The notes under the pieces are model-generated. The model ran no database searches. It was not told the DNA's origin and saw only the letters and a program-made list of their open reading frames with translations. A stretch of 64,000 nucleotides of DNA, from assembly GCA_030762935.1 (NCBI GenBank), contig CM060900.1, forward strand, positions 393,813,632-393,877,631, read 5' to 3'. The position numbers were made by a program, and so were the translations under genes. Numbering within the stretch: the first letter of the stretch is position 1; each line of letters opens with the position of its first letter. The DNA comes from Hymenopus coronatus. Lineage: Eukaryota > Arthropoda > Insecta > Mantodea > Hymenopodidae. Shown here one piece after another: positions 19,571 through 33,039 of this stretch.

Positions 19571-22500
19571 GCTTACCCCGGACATAACACAGTCCATATT
19601 AATTCGATTGGCAACATTTATAAGTCCCCCGATATAGCTTTATTCTAAAATGCAATAACACAATATATATCTATAAAGAAAAGATTAACAACATTTAACC
19701 CTTACAACTCGAAAATTACAAAAACTTGGTACATTTAATTCCTACTTCGGAACCAGTGACCTGCAATTAATAAAACTATATCCCACATGTTTCAAAAATT
19801 ACAAATGGGGAAATTGTTCTTGGGTAACCCTCATAAAATTACAATAGCCACATAGCTCGAACCACGGACACAGTGTATTAAAAAAAAAGACAAAAGCATC
19901 TAAAATAAATAATAAATCTCGCCCCATCTTACCCAACATAGCCGAATGAAATTTATGCCCAATTCTATATACGCGTGCTTTAGTTCACTCGAAAAGGCAG
20001 CTCAACGACATCATATTTCTCGTAAAATTATAGAGCATTTCAGCATCGATTCACCAATTTCATTCATCGTCCTATATGACCAACCAGGTCAAAGGACGTT
20101 AAGCTTAAAAAAAAAGAAAGAAAAAAGGGTTCGCTTTAGTGTATGTATAAAAAATAATTTATTTTTAATGCAATGATTCATCGTAATTCCAAATATAGAA
20201 CATATTTATAATGATGAACTTTCATTCTAGCTATGTATGTTGGCAGCATAAAGAATTATATAATTTAATGTTGGTATATAATGTAACACTAAACGATTTC
20301 CTAACATTATGATGTAATTACGAATTCCTTCTTTGGGCAAACATTAATTACTTTAAAATAACAGAATAGTTTAAATAAAAAACTTCTGACGTCTATGAAA
20401 CGTTCATTAACTTTTTCGATCGTTTTTTTTTTAATTGCAATCATACAGAAATTATTCGAGGAAACGAATATTCAGTTGACGAGTTTTGTAAATATGTCTT
20501 CACAGCTTGGCCAGTAGTATGCACATTATCCATAATGTGTTTTACGAGTGTCTCGTGGCTTTAGCTGCATCTATTATTTAGAACTTAGGAGACACAAAGC
20601 AAGTATCTGTTTTGTTTAATAGCGGGTACCTACCGGCTACTGAATGACAATACGGTCCAGCAATACCAAACCAGTTTGTTAACTGTCCCGAATAATAATA
20701 AAAATGCATCTAATTAAAGTACACTGCTATGCATTAACTGTCTTTATGGCTACTGTTTCATTCTCACCAAAATGGATTTGTTATGATCCGCTGTTCAAAG
20801 TTTCTGTAGTAAAATTAAGCAACAAAGTAAACAAATGAAATAAGAAATCTGGTTATGGCAGAGCTTCTAATAGTATATATTTTCGAAGAATAAATCATAC
20901 TTAGTTTGTCTGCTTAAGCTTTTAAATCTCATTTTAACTTGGACTATTGGAGCGCATATTAAAACAAATCTGATTTAGGTAATACACTCATACACCGTTC
21001 TCCACCCGTCCAAATCCAGGTTATTATACGTTATGGTATTCACTTACGCAGTGATTCTTCCATCCGCGTTGTTATTCATTAATGCTCATAGTTATTTTCT
21101 GAAGCATTGCGGAACAAACACTTCTTAAGCATCAGAAATCCATTCGTTGAATGACTCTAAATTTACATGAAATCTCTCTGTATATCACCAAAAAGAAAAT
21201 GCAAGTGCTAACTAAGGAGTTGCAAAACTATAAGTAAGGAACAATTCCAATCAAAAGCAGCACAAATGTATTTTTGAAACGGTTCTTCCCACAAAAAGAT
21301 TTTATAAACGTTTTAATTGTGGTTATCCACGAGATCTGAATGTTAACCTTTCGTAAGTTTTACTTTGCATATACACTACGGTTTACAAGTTGAATAAACT
21401 GCAATCAAAATGAACAGGATTTCACAGCCAGTTCCAACAATATTCAGAATATGCATTTAATTCTACATATATGTGTCTCAGATATAAAATATTTTTATCA
21501 AAGTAACTGTCAGAAGCACTTCTAAGGTCATTACAAGAATCAAGAAAGGAATAAATAAATAAATAAAAAAAATAAGCGGAAACATATGCATGTAAAGGGC
21601 CGTATAGTGTGAGATGAAATTCTAGAAAGGTTTCGTCCTGCATCCTTGTATTATGGTTTCTTAGCTAGGTTATTAACACACGGCTCTACCCATGTTTTTG
21701 TAAAATAAAAATTCTCATTTCGCCTATTAATATTCTTTGAAATTTTGAAGAAATAAACGTTTATAAGTACACGTGACATGTTTTGTTATCTGTAACATTT
21801 CAATAATAATATGTTAAGAAGATGTGATTTTTTTTTTTTTTTTTTTTGCTTATTATTCGCACTAGGTATATTAGCACTCAAAGGACACTAGTCTGATGTA
21901 AATAAACTATAAGGAAGAAACGTACGCTTATCCTTCTATATATTGTTTGGTTATGTTTTTAAAATTAAATTCAAGTACAAAAATTCAAAAGCAAGCAATT
22001 GACATCTTGTAGTGTCAACGATAAATTCAAGAAACTTGACACTTCCAAGAAGCTTTACGTGGAGCCTGAAAACAGATATTTACAGAAACCGTATCTGATG
22101 TACCAAAGCAGGGCTCCCCTGACGGCATAGCTATATGTAATATCTTTGACATCCATGCATTGGCATTAATACTCTGTGCAGAATTCAGCACTGCTATCTA
22201 CGAGCAAACGCTCAAACTACACAACTTTCAGAAAGTGTACAACTTTACACGTAAATTGTCAGTTTGTTGGAAATTTATTTGCAAAAGGTATATGTTTAAC
22301 TGATAGAGGCATAACTATAGTTTGTATTTATATTTCCATAATATTTTCTTGTAGAATATAATGTACATTCTAAAGAGGAGGCATATATCTAGTGTTGATC
22401 ATTTTTTATTTTTGGGATGTCAACCACATTGAGACTGATGTGCATGGAAATTGAGCACATCATGACTTAATAAAAATGTCAGGTGATAAGGTTTCTAAAT

Positions 22501-22930
22501 CTGTCATCATTTAAAGTAACAACCTACTTACATACTTGGGAACAGGGCCATAACTTATGGCTACTATCCTCTTTATGAGAATAGCAGTCCATGTGAAAAA
22601 TAATAGATATACACATGTTAGGAGAGGGTATGAAGATGTGGATAGTGAACAACACATCAAGATTGAGCTATACAGTATATTTACAAGATGATTGACATTG
22701 TGTTATTGGTTTCATGTTTCACAATAATTAAAGCTTAACACAGCTTACATACACATTCTGAAAATCCTCCTAGTAGGTCACTGCTACATTGAAAACAGAC
22801 TGCAATTAATCAGGGAGGTGCTGAATACCATCTGCATCACTATTTTTCTCCAATGTGGAAATCTGGTCATGTGTAGCTGCAGAGCATTTCCAATATTTTC
22901 ACATTTTGCAAACCACCTACCAAGTAATGC
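19090..22930. other. Gene-free AT-rich stretch
   Basis: It holds a (CT)n microsatellite at about 19,524-19,568, short poly(C) and poly(T) runs (19,317-19,325 and 21,829-21,847), and small unrelated ORFs. No gene or transposon is recognisable. Confidence 0.6.
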
Positions 22931-23499
22931 TTCTTTTATGCTGCACATGTGATCTTGTCGTCACATAGAGAGAGATAAGAATGGTAGGTGCTCCCATTCT
23001 TCCATCTCCAGTGATACAGTAACCACCATCCGACACACTCAGTTTTAGCTACCCACCTCATGACTGTCAGGACATTACTGCAAACAGCTTCCAGCACTTC
23101 CCTATGGTATTCTCTGGCAGTGCTCTCATGAAGAATGGTGTTTTGATATAGGAGTGCTGTGCAACAGTAGTTACATCCATTTGGCATGACAGTCGCCAGA
23201 CTACTGATTTCACATTGCTTACTGTGCTCATAAAGGCCACTCCAGCACCATTTGACATTCTAGTACAGCTTAAGTTTGTCTTTCTTCCCTGCAATATATA
23301 CCATTTTATGCCCCGATAAGAGTTTATCACAAAATGAAATAGTTTCCATATATTATCCCAACCTTGTAAATTATTAAAATATCCCACAGCTTAATATTAT
23401 TAATTTAACATGATTATATCTCTTTCTTCCAATATTAGTAATTACACTACAAGATTTTAAATCAGATATTTTTAATATGAATCACACACTTATCCAATC

Positions 23500-23790
23500 G
23501 CCTGTGGTGTGGTGTCTGTGGCCATGGTTATAATACACACCTCTCACCTAGAAAGCCTGGGTTTGATCCCAAGCAACTGCATGAGAGATTTATGGTAGAC
23601 AAAGCTATAGGTTTTCTTCAGGTTCTCCGGCTTCCCCTGCCATTGCAATCCACCAATGCTCTATCTTCACTCCATGTATCACCAGTGGCATCGCCTGCGG
23701 TGCCACAAGTACTAAAAGCAGGCATTAAACACTACCAAAAATTGCCTGTGGTGCCATATTGTAAAAGAGGGCATTCAACGGTGTAAAAAC
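23500..23790 (+). mobile_element. tRNA-derived SINE, family 1, with doubled 3' module
   Basis: The head carries the B box GGTTTGATCCC. The body includes GGTAGACAAAGCTATAGGTT and TTCTTCAGGTTCTCCGGCTT. The 3' module appears twice in tandem: CGCCTGCGGTGCCACAAGTA through GCATTAAACACTACC, then TTGCCTGTGGTGCCATATTG through GGCATTCAACGG. The other copies have one module. Confidence 0.8.
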
Positions 23791-23799
23791 TCTTACTCA

Positions 23800-26700
23800 A
23801 ACCTAATTAACAAGTATATGCACCAATTTAATGAATCCATCACTTGTCAACATTTTTGGTAATAAAGCATTATGTAACTTAATTGAAGTAGATATTAATT
23901 GATTATTTAGGATCTGGAAGAATTCTTCTCTAGTGTAATTTTTTGCAACTATGAAAATGAGTCAGTTATGGATATGCTAATCATTACATTATTTTAAAAA
24001 ACAGGATATTTTTGTAAAGCATGTTTCTTCCATGATCAAAATTTGTTCTGACTGCCTTGTAGCAAGAATGCTACAAGGGTGGCACACTTGTTATCTGGCA
24101 GTGGCCCGATAAAACTCTTCATCCAATTATTTCCCATCAGCGTATCAATATTTAACACATGATGTTTGTACTTAACAATGAATATATTTTTTTATTCTGT
24201 CAGTCTCTAACTTTCATTGAATATAATTAAAAATAAAGGATAACATAAGTATAAAGAATACATCAGGCACCTAAAAGATTAACTTCAAGCAGTCCAATAA
24301 GTTTTATATTTGAAAACCAAGTGTAACTGAAAGTGACTAAAGAATATTTCAAATGCACTGAATAACAACAGAAGGAAAAAAACAGCAATTGCATCATATT
24401 TCTGAAAGAAGTATCAAGACGTTCACAGAGTCTATATTGAAACTAGAAACTACCAGTATGAGAAAATAAATGCATGCTCAAGTACCAACACTAAGTGTTT
24501 AACTTTGTTATACCAACTGCAGGTAATTTGACAATAAAGTTCATTGAGGTACAACCAGTAAACATGAGTGCCACCATCATAGCATCCACTCTATAAGACG
24601 TTCAGAGCTCAGTGTAATGATGGAAGCAACATGTTTATGAAATATGTCGCTTATTTTTGAAGCTAAGACATGTGTAGAGTTTATCAAAGTGAAAACATTT
24701 TCATTCTTTTACATATTGATTATCAATCCATGTATCTATTACAAACAATAGGTCCTCTTGAAAAGATATTTTATGAGAGGAGACAGTAAAGTTAGTTCAG
24801 CTGGAATTGTATTAAATATTCCAATAACAATGAATTCTTCTTTCTTTCTTTCTTTCTTTTTTTTTCTCTTTATTACCACTTAAGTTAGGACTATGTTTTT
24901 GAAAATTCGCTATTTTTATCGCATTAATTTTTTGAAAATGTACATAACAATCAAAGGGTTATTGTATTTTTAACAGGTGTAGCATAAGCAAAAGTAGAGG
25001 TTTGTTAGTTAATATGAAGGTGTTCAGTTTTAAATGGGCAGAACTCTATTGCTGTTGTTGGTACCACTCATTATTCAGATTGCTTATTTAAGCTGAATAA
25101 CCACTAATTTTGTCTAACACTATATTTTCGTACAAAGATTAATTAAACACAGTAATGTGTCTTTAATTTAGAGATTCAGTAAATTAGATTAACCAATCTA
25201 AGGGAAAATATTTGACATCCTAATTTTATAGTGATTTAGGTACTCCACAACAGCTCTTCAAGTGATACCTAATTTCACTGCCGCCACAGTCTTGTAAACT
25301 TTAATTCAGGCTTTCCTGATTCACAGATGTGTAAATTCAGCTTTAGCTATAGATTTACCAAGTAGCTATCAAGGTCGATAGAAGTCCTATTCTCATGCTG
25401 AAACAGTTTCAGGTAAATATATACCAGAGCCATATTGGTGACTCTCTTGCATTCTGTATGGATCATTCATTTCTTGTTACCAGTGGTTAGGTACTAGCCA
25501 GCTTGGTACATATCCCAAATGTTTACCTTCATTAGAATCATTTTTATACATTTTGCACTGTGAGGAACCTAAGGATGCAGTTGTGGTTGGGTATTCAGTA
25601 TATTTTGAATATTGGTAGGTAGGTAGAAATTAAGCACATTAGACTCATGATGCCGGTGAATAAGGTGATGATGTGAATGTGAAAATGATTCCTCAAATGA
25701 TCCTCAATTCCCATGAGCTGAGAGTCTGAGAATAAGTGTTTCAATAAGGTACTGGCCATCCAACACAAGAAAGCAAGCGGAGCCTGAGGGGTGAGCGAGC
25801 GAGGGGGGGGTCTTGAACTGTTATCTGATCATGTACTAGTGAATCTGTTTATGTTTACTACATGTGTGTATGAACCAATCTATTGCTGCCAGATCTAATG
25901 CTCGTTTCAGTAACTGCAGTGATGTATTCTGCATCATTTGGCTCTTGCAGCTAACATGCGCTATGACATATACTACTACAGTTATTTAATATTTTGTTAC
26001 TTTTATTCTTGGTTTAATATTCAAATATTTAAATGCAGAGATTAGCAGCTACTGCAGCGAAGATCAGGACTTCTCTGACTCGGATCTTGCACGACAAATA
26101 AAGTTCTAGCTAAGTGTGAGTTATGTGACAACACTGTGTATTTTAGATGAACCTAACGTCCTTGTGTCATATCAAGAATGTCGAGCATAAACATCATGCG
26201 AACAGCAAAAGTGTTTACATAAGTGCTTACGTTATGCATTCCTCTACCTTGCCTTCTTGTGCTGGGTCATCAATACTATATGAACTTTGGAATGGAGTAA
26301 CTACAAAAAGGAGTTATGATGCAAGTAATATGTCACTACTTAATTCTGTGCCACTGCTAAGAAATACAGAGTACAATGTTGTAAAGCAAATAAATATTTT
26401 AAAATGTAATCAACCAGCTTAAATTAACATATTAATGAAATGGTAAGGTGCTGTAAAACTTCAAAAAAATCCTCTAACATTTATTGTCAAACAATCCTTT
26501 AGTTAGGAATATTTATTGGAATTCTGAAATAAGTACCATTTATAAACAAGGGATTAAGCAGACATAATGGAAAACTACAGCCCAATTTCTTTTTGTTCAA
26601 TATTTCCAAACAGTTTTGTACAGTTGTTTTTGGATATAGAGCACAAATACATTTCAAAACTATTATGTTATCTCATATCATTTGGACTTTGAAATACCAT

Positions 26701-27040
26701 CTGCATTAACATACATGAAGTATATTTCAGCCAGGTTCCTATTTGAGTACACATTGCTCAGTTGAACGCCAAACACAACACTCAGGATATTTTTCCACAG
26801 AATTAACTGTCAGAGTCTCCTGTTAATATCCTATGTCATAACAACAAGAATAAAGTTCCAGTGAATATCACCATAACTCAGAAACCAAGCATTTCCAGAC
26901 ACATGTTTTAATGGACTAAAGTAGTCCATTAATTTTACACTGCTTATCTGAATTTATGCTCTCTATCTTTGAAACACTCCATATATGCTGCTATTAAAAA
27001 ATATGATGACTTAAGCATTTAAGCTCAGAAAAAATTATTA
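23800..27040. other. Gene-free AT-rich stretch
   Basis: A (TTTC)n run lies at about 24,837-24,865 and a G run at 25,804-25,810. A 91-codon ORF at 26,147-26,422 begins right after a TTTTAG but shows no recognisable domain, so I do not call it a gene. Confidence 0.55.
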
Positions 27041-27044
27041 GGAT

Positions 27045-27275
27045 AATTGAAATGGTTAGACCGCTCGCATCTTGCTAAGGAATTTGACTCTAGGCGACAC
27101 CATGTGGGATTTGTGGTGGACAAAGCAGTGCAGGGGTGGGTTTTCACTGGGTTCTCTGGTTTTTTCTACCATCGCATACCACTGGTATTCCATCTTCATT
27201 CCATGTATCACCACTCATTGTTTGTGGTGCAATATTAGTAAAAATGGGCATTAAATACTATCACAAACATCACAA
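27045..27275 (+). mobile_element. tRNA-derived SINE, family 1, diverged copy
   Basis: A partial head (GAAATGGTTAGACCGCTCGC) is followed by the body TTTGTGGTGGACAAAGCAGT and GGTTTTCACTGGGTTCTCTG. The 3' module is shortened to TTGTTTGTGGTGCAATATTA and GGGCATTAAATACTATCACA. Two overlapping ORFs here are shadows of the GC-rich body. Confidence 0.75.
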
Positions 27276-27589
27276 CAATAAGCAAGTACCTATATGAATA
27301 AAACAGTTCAACTCTAATTACACACATTAAGCTTCTAAACAATTAATAAAAATTATATGAAGTAACAGTTTCAAAACAGATTATTATAGCTACCACTTTA
27401 TGGAATTGTCAAACTAGATATAATGGTTAATTACAGACACTAATGAAGTTATAATTATTTCACTATTTCCATTCATTAACTATCTAATCAGTATCATCAT
27501 TAAGTTTACCAGTATTATATATAACAATATGAAATCGCAAACACTTAAGTATCGTTTATAATACATTATCCAGCATTTATTAAATTGAG

Positions 27590-28690
27590 ATTTTTCCTAA
27601 GTTTCTTCAAGGACAGAGGACCGGCCTAAAAGGCTGGTATAGGCAGTTCATTCCATTCTTTACTGACAAAAGAAGATTTTTCTATGTCAGTTCAGTAGCT
27701 TCTACTCTTAATTTTGAACAAATGATTGCTTAGTGCTTAATATGTTGGGTTCTCTAATCTGAGAGTAAATTCTACCCATGGATTTAACCGGCATAAGCTC
27801 TGAGTATTGTGCATAACCTGTGTTTCTTAAACCTAACTTTCAACAGCTACCATTTAACCTTCTTACCTATCATAAGCCCAAATATTTACCCCTTTTTGTG
27901 AAGTTTATAGCCATTCTCTGAATCTTTTCTAACAAGCCAATTTGATTAATTCTATATGGTCATAAAATGCTCTCTCTACTCTATAACCGGCTGCACTACG
28001 ACTTGAATGCAATTTCCTTGGTTTTTGGTCTCCCCATTTTGTGAGTCCTCATTAAGAAATGCAATGTTTTTCACATTTTCCTAGAAGCAGAATTCCGTTG
28101 GCTGTCCCTTCCAGTGCTGCTCACCAAATAAACTCCCAAATATTTGCAGCTATTTAGCTGCAGAATATCCATCCCCCCCCCCTTGTGATGGTTATGCAGT
28201 ATTTTCCCTTAAATCTACTAAATTGACTTACTTTTGCTAGTATTAATTTTCATTTAATATGCAGCAGCCCAATTACTTATTACTTTTAAACCCACCTAAA
28301 GGGTGTGTTTCATTTATAATATTCCAAATTTTACTGTAAAAAATGCAATCATCTGCAAACATTCTTATCTGACATTTGCTGTTTACAGTTATGCTATTAA
28401 CAAAAATAACAAAATGTACCAGATCCAGTTCTGAGCCTTGGGGTTCTCTGGAACTTGTGGTCCCACTCTAGGATAACCCTTTGTGTAATTTTACCCTTTG
28501 TGTTCTCCAATTTCAAATCACTTTTAATCCTAAAACTGAATGTTTGTCAACTCCTGAGGTAGCTAGCTTCTGGATAAGTAAATTATGTGGCACCACATCA
28601 AAAGTTTTGAAAAAGTCTATCACTACTGCATCAGTTCTCCCTCCTAAATGGACATGAAAACTGTAATTAATTTCAGAGTAAGAGAGGACC
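27590..28690 (-). pseudogene. LINE reverse transcriptase fragment
   Basis: On the minus strand, starting near 28,660, the translation gives GRTDAVVIDFFKTFDVVPHN and LLIQKL (RT motif with the AFDxVPH block), then SREPQGSELDLVHFVIFVNS (PQGSxLGPxLFxxFxND), then IRMFADDCIFYSKI carrying the catalytic FADD box. Further down come NSCKYLGVYL, LLEKIQRMA and SFVSKEWNELPIP, typical of the C-terminus in CR1/Jockey-type LINEs. Frameshifts interrupt it. The endonuclease is missing, so the copy is 5'-truncated. Confidence 0.8.
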
Positions 28691-28877
28691 TCAAACTATC
28701 TTATGGCGATTAAGATCCTAAACCATACCCTCTAATCTCTTATATTTGCTCTTTTCAAGAAGGTCCCCAACAAGACCAAAGGGCTTGTGAGTTATATTTA
28801 CATGCTTGTTCTGATTAATTGATTTATCTATGTCAATGTAAATATTTTCAATAAACTCTAAAAGGTTCAGATACAAC

Positions 28878-29007
28878 AATAAATAATAATAATAATAATA
28901 ATAATAAAGATAATAATAATATTAATAATAATAATGAGGAGGAAGAGGAGCAGGAGGAGGAGGAGGAGGAGAAGAAGAAGAAGAAGAAGAAGAAGAAGAA
29001 GAAGACG
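28878..29007. repeat. Compound (AAT)n, (GGA)n, (GAA)n microsatellite
   Basis: Runs of AAT, then AGGAGG, then AGA repeats occur back to back next to the upstream edge of the minus-strand LINE fragment. Confidence 0.9.
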
Positions 29008-29009
29008 AC

Positions 29010-31430
29010 AAAGATTATAATTACTCATGCACCATAATCTTTTAATTAAGAAACAATTTATTTTTGAAGTGGTAACTTTGAATTTGTGACCACAAAGTGT
29101 TTTAAAAGATCTTCAGTAATAAAAATCACTAGGCACTAAGATCAATGGGAGCTGCTTCAGCTGTCCTCAAGACCCATCAGCTATATTTTACAAGGCCAGG
29201 GAGAAGACCTGAGGTGTCTCTTATAGTGACTTCCTCCTTCATGTTTTGCCCCACAAATATGCCCATTATACTATATCAGTCAGCCTTGTTACTCCTGCCT
29301 GAGAAGACAGCCTAAACTATATTGTGAACAGAATCAAGTTTTATTGCAAGAAACTAATTTTATGCAACAATAGACTATGACGCAAACAGTCAACAGATTC
29401 AGAATAAATTATTTGTTATTTATGCATTTACTACAACATGTGTGTTCAAAAATTTACTGGGCTTTACAGCTAGCCTGGCTGGGCCTCAAAATTATTCCCT
29501 GTCCACAGTCATTATGAAAATACTGATTGTGGCTTCTTTATATTTTGAATAACCTTAAAAATCACTATGTACTACACATAATTAATGTCACAGAAAAAAG
29601 TTCTCAGGATAAAAGTTTAACAAATGAAGCATATATTTGTTTAGCTCAAACTAACACTAATATTCTAGTTTTCAGACTTTATAATGGCAAAATTGAAATG
29701 GAATGCTTATCTTTTAGTATACAAGTAGTAAAGCTGTTCTGTTTTGGACAGGGGTTGGAGCTATGAAAAATCATATGTAGATTTCTGTCATGTTTATTTC
29801 ACTGTTGTTAGACATAAACATTTATCAGACCAGAACTATAGTAGTAAGAATTAAATTGCAGATTTGTCAGACTAAGGTTTTAATTTTCTGTCACAGTTCA
29901 CTCAGTATTGATGCTATATTTATCACATGAGTAAGTAGCTTGTTACTAACAGCGAGTTGAGACCTCTTAATCCCTTCTTCATAAACACTGAGAAGAGAAA
30001 GCAGATGGGCTTTAATGATGACATTAGTACTTGTTTATTATGATAATATTTATGTTGTCTTACTTACATATCTTCTGTTTTAGACCTGAGATATTAGGCA
30101 AGCTACTACATACAAAAAAAAAATAATAAAAAAAAAAACAGTATCTCTTTATCCTGGATCCTACTTCTTACTTAATGATGCTTATTAAGTTTATTATAAT
30201 GCTTATAATGCTTGATGCTTATTAGGGTTAAACATTCAGTAATCAGTCAGTGTATACTGTTTATATCAGACATTAATTTCTTCAAAGAAATATCAGACAT
30301 CAGCAAGCACATAACACTCATGTTATTTATTTTCCGACCTTTAAATTCTGGAAGAGTTATGCCACTAATTAGGATTGTCTGTAAATGTTACTTTGATTCT
30401 CATTCTTCACAAACATCAATAATGTATGTGTTTAGTATAAACTAGCCATAACGGTCATTTATAATACAATTAAATAGTCATATCTTAAGGGTAGATCGTT
30501 GGCTGTACCCGGTTTTGGTTGCCATAGATTTCTGTAAGAAAATGTTTTGTAGCATACGCTACTAACACTGTAAAATTTCAATCAAAGGCTTTAACCACTC
30601 CAAATCATTTGAAATTAAAATAGTGATAAAGATTAACCTAATTGATGAGTTGAGTTATGGGATTACAAATGATTACTCTTAAATGTCATGGTTTCTACTG
30701 AACTAAATAGGTTTTATGTTCACCCTTTTCATTTTATCTGCAAGAATCACATGTTAATATGTTTTAGGAAATAAATATCCTGCCATTTTCCTATCACTGC
30801 AAAATGTTCAACATCTCTATTGATATACAAACTCAGTAATCAAACACAAAAAAATATATTCACTCCTATAAAATGAGACCAACTAATCACATCACCATAG
30901 AATCAGTTAACTACCGAACATAGAATAAAAGGTATGTCATATAGTACACCAAAACATAGGACAGTGTCCTACATGACTCAAAAAATTGCTTAACTTATCT
31001 CAGTTAAAGAACAAACTACAAATACCCACCTTCTTGAGCAATTATATAATTCTTAGCAAATTATAACAGAAAATTCTTAACGCCCTTGCTGAAATATTGT
31101 ATAAATATCTCTATCTCTCTATCACACACAAAATAACATTTAAAATATATTTTCTATATGTATGTACTTCTTTTATAAGTGTTTATTTTATTCTTTGTAT
31201 TTTCTTACTGCCTTGCTAAAGGGCAGTCTCTGCTTAGAACAATGTTCATTGTGCTCTTCAAAGTAAATAAGTAAATATGTCATACAGATGTTTATAAAAG
31301 TAGATGAGCAAATTAAAGGCTAAGAACCTTTGAATTTTGCTATACTTTTTATGTAATTAATAATTTCCCATTTTTTTTTTATATATTTTAGAAAGAAACT
31401 TAACTTATTTTCAGAATTATTTTTCAATAA
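29010..31430. other. Gene-free stretch
   Basis: Plain AT-rich DNA with A-rich runs near 30,112-30,138. ORFs at 29,527-29,766 and 30,212-30,445 have no recognisable domains. A TTCTTACTGCCTTGCTAAAG segment ending AAGTAAATAAGTAAATATG at about 31,200-31,280 resembles a retrotransposon 3' UTR, but I cannot support an assignment. Confidence 0.5.
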
Positions 31431-31439
31431 CTAAATAGA

Positions 31440-32364
31440 TACATGGGTCATCAATAATTAGTGGCAACATTTGAATTAACAGTAAAACATTTTTGGAGCA
31501 GCCAGATTATTGCCGCGCTTAAGAGTAATTTCCTCCAACATGACACTCACCTACACATATCAGGGAAACAATGGATGCCATCCACAGTGTCTTGTTGTCC
31601 TAACATTCCAACTGACTGCTCTACTGCTGCTATAATTTGCCTGCCTGGTTCTAAAGCAAATTCTTCTAAGTGGTAATTTCATTTTCTTAAAAAGATCAAA
31701 ATCACATGGGTTCATATCTGGGGAGTGAGGAGGATACTCCAGAACTTTCCAGTTCCATCTGCGAAGTAATTTAACAATAGGTGCAGCCATGTGAGAGACC
31801 ACACCATTATGTAACACAATAGGATGAGAATTCAGGAGATTGTGATGTTCACGATGCACATCTGGTTGTAAATGGTGTTCCAGAAATTAACTGTAATATG
31901 CACCATTCACACAATTTCCTTGAGGAGCTGAATGAGTGATAAGAACACTGACAAAGTCATAAGCAACAGTGAGAATGACTTTCAATGATTGCATATTTTT
32001 GATGAACATCTTTCCTTCGCCTACGAAATGCATTCGCCTACGTAGTCACGGTACGATATGGTAAAGTCTCTGTGTCACAAGCTTCTAATAATTCTGTATG
32101 GCATTGTTGAGCATTGATACCTCTTGCAACCTGAATTTTAATGCAGCACCTTAGTTTGTATTTATTAAACATATTTAAAGCAATAAAGTTAACACTCTAC
32201 AATAAACTTACTAACACAGTCTTATAATTAAAATAATTATCTTCAAACACAGTTAACAAACATTAGATGCTCTTCTGTTTCATTGTTATAGCTTACATCA
32301 TTTACCACTGTTGACACTAAATGTCGGCAGTGTTGCCACTAATTATTATTGAATTCCTCATTTA
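31440..32364 (-). mobile_element. Mariner element with TIRs
   Basis: The left end reads TACATGGGTCATCAATAATT followed by AGTGGCAACA. The reverse complement of the right end reads TAAATGAGGAATTCAATAAT, then AATTAGTGGCAACA. The two match apart from a 3-base gap and a few changes. Both begin with TA, the mariner target. The element is about 0.92 kb and carries a minus-strand transposase pseudogene. Confidence 0.8.
31460..32290 (-). pseudogene. Mariner-family transposase pseudogene
   Basis: On the minus strand, near 32,150, IKIQVARGINAQQCHTELLE begins a helix-turn-helix region. An open segment at 31,560-31,859 reads HHNLLNSHPIVLHNGVVSHM, then VLEYPPHSPDMNPCDFDLFK and KMKLPLRRI. This is the C-terminal catalytic region (family LHDNAxxH... 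and PPYSPDMxPCDFDLFPKMKEPLRG). The second catalytic Asp is replaced (LHNG for LHDN) and the third is kept in PCDFDLF. The middle is shortened and several stops are present. It is inactive. Confidence 0.8.
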
Positions 32365-32493
32365 TAAAGAAAAGATTAATGGGACATATTACCATGAAGT
32401 GAATAACACAGCTTTTCACTACTTAGAGTGATTGCATGCATCAACATGAATGTAGGCATGCACAGGCTTGCAGGCACATGAATGCATGCATGT

Positions 32494-32540
32494 GCACACA
32501 CACACACACACATGCACACACACACACACACACACACATT
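32494..32540. repeat. (CA)n microsatellite
   Basis: Two CA runs separated by one TG interruption. Confidence 0.9.
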
Positions 32541-32831
32541 CATTCTACAGATTTATTTGTTGGATTAAATCCTTATATTTTTATTTAAAGAGGAATTTTA
32601 TAGAGTTTGTACGCAAGAACAGTAAAACATAGAGATTAATTTTTGATCACAATGTCATTGCAATATTTTTGCATTCCTGATAACCAGCAATGACAGTGAG
32701 AAATAGAACATTTTGAAATGCTCTAATGCAACTTTTATGATTAATTTCCACACATAATTTCTTGTTGTTATAAGCAACAGAACAAAAGTATGGATATGAA
32801 GGGAATTTACCAACAATTTTCTCTTTTTCAG

Positions 32832-33001
32832 AACTCATGGACAAGAAAGAGGAGAACAAAGACATTGATGGGAATGTTGCTGCTGCATTCTTGTTAACAT
32901 TACAAAGAATGAACGAGTATTTACAGAAATTAAATGAATTAATGGACATCATAAGAGAAATAATGAAGGACATCGAGAAAGAAATGTTGGAAAAGAAGTG
33001 A
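32832..33001 (+). CDS. Candidate terminal exon, Lys/Glu-rich coiled coil
   Basis: A strong acceptor (pyrimidine-rich CTCTTTTTCAG ending at 32,831) is followed by an open frame entered one base into a codon. It runs 54 codons from the ATG at 32,837 to TGA at 32,999-33,001. The peptide is charged and heptad-like (MNEYLQKLNELMDIIREIMK, ending KEMLEKK), suggesting a helix or short coiled coil. AATAAA occurs at about 33,031, just after the stop. Acceptor, clean frame, stop and polyadenylation signal in this order suggest the last coding exon of a host gene. I do not recognise the protein, and no upstream exon was found. Confidence 0.4.
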
Positions 33002-33028
33002 TTATGTGTATTTCTCCCATGAGTTGAG

Positions 33029-33036
33029 GCAAATAA
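33029..33036 (+). promoter_or_regulatory. Candidate polyadenylation signal
   Basis: AAATAAAT about 30 bases after the stop of the candidate exon above. A single AATAAA is common in AT-rich DNA, so it supports the exon only weakly. Confidence 0.35.
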
Positions 33037-33039
33037 ATG

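Noticed and set aside
22936..23387. Two overlapping minus-strand ORFs (83 and 106 codons)
   Set aside because: Checked for resemblance to hAT-type transposases. A few residues align loosely, but not enough to support a call.
26147..26422. 91-codon ORF directly after a TTTTAG
   Set aside because: No polypyrimidine tract of note, no donor, and no recognisable protein features.
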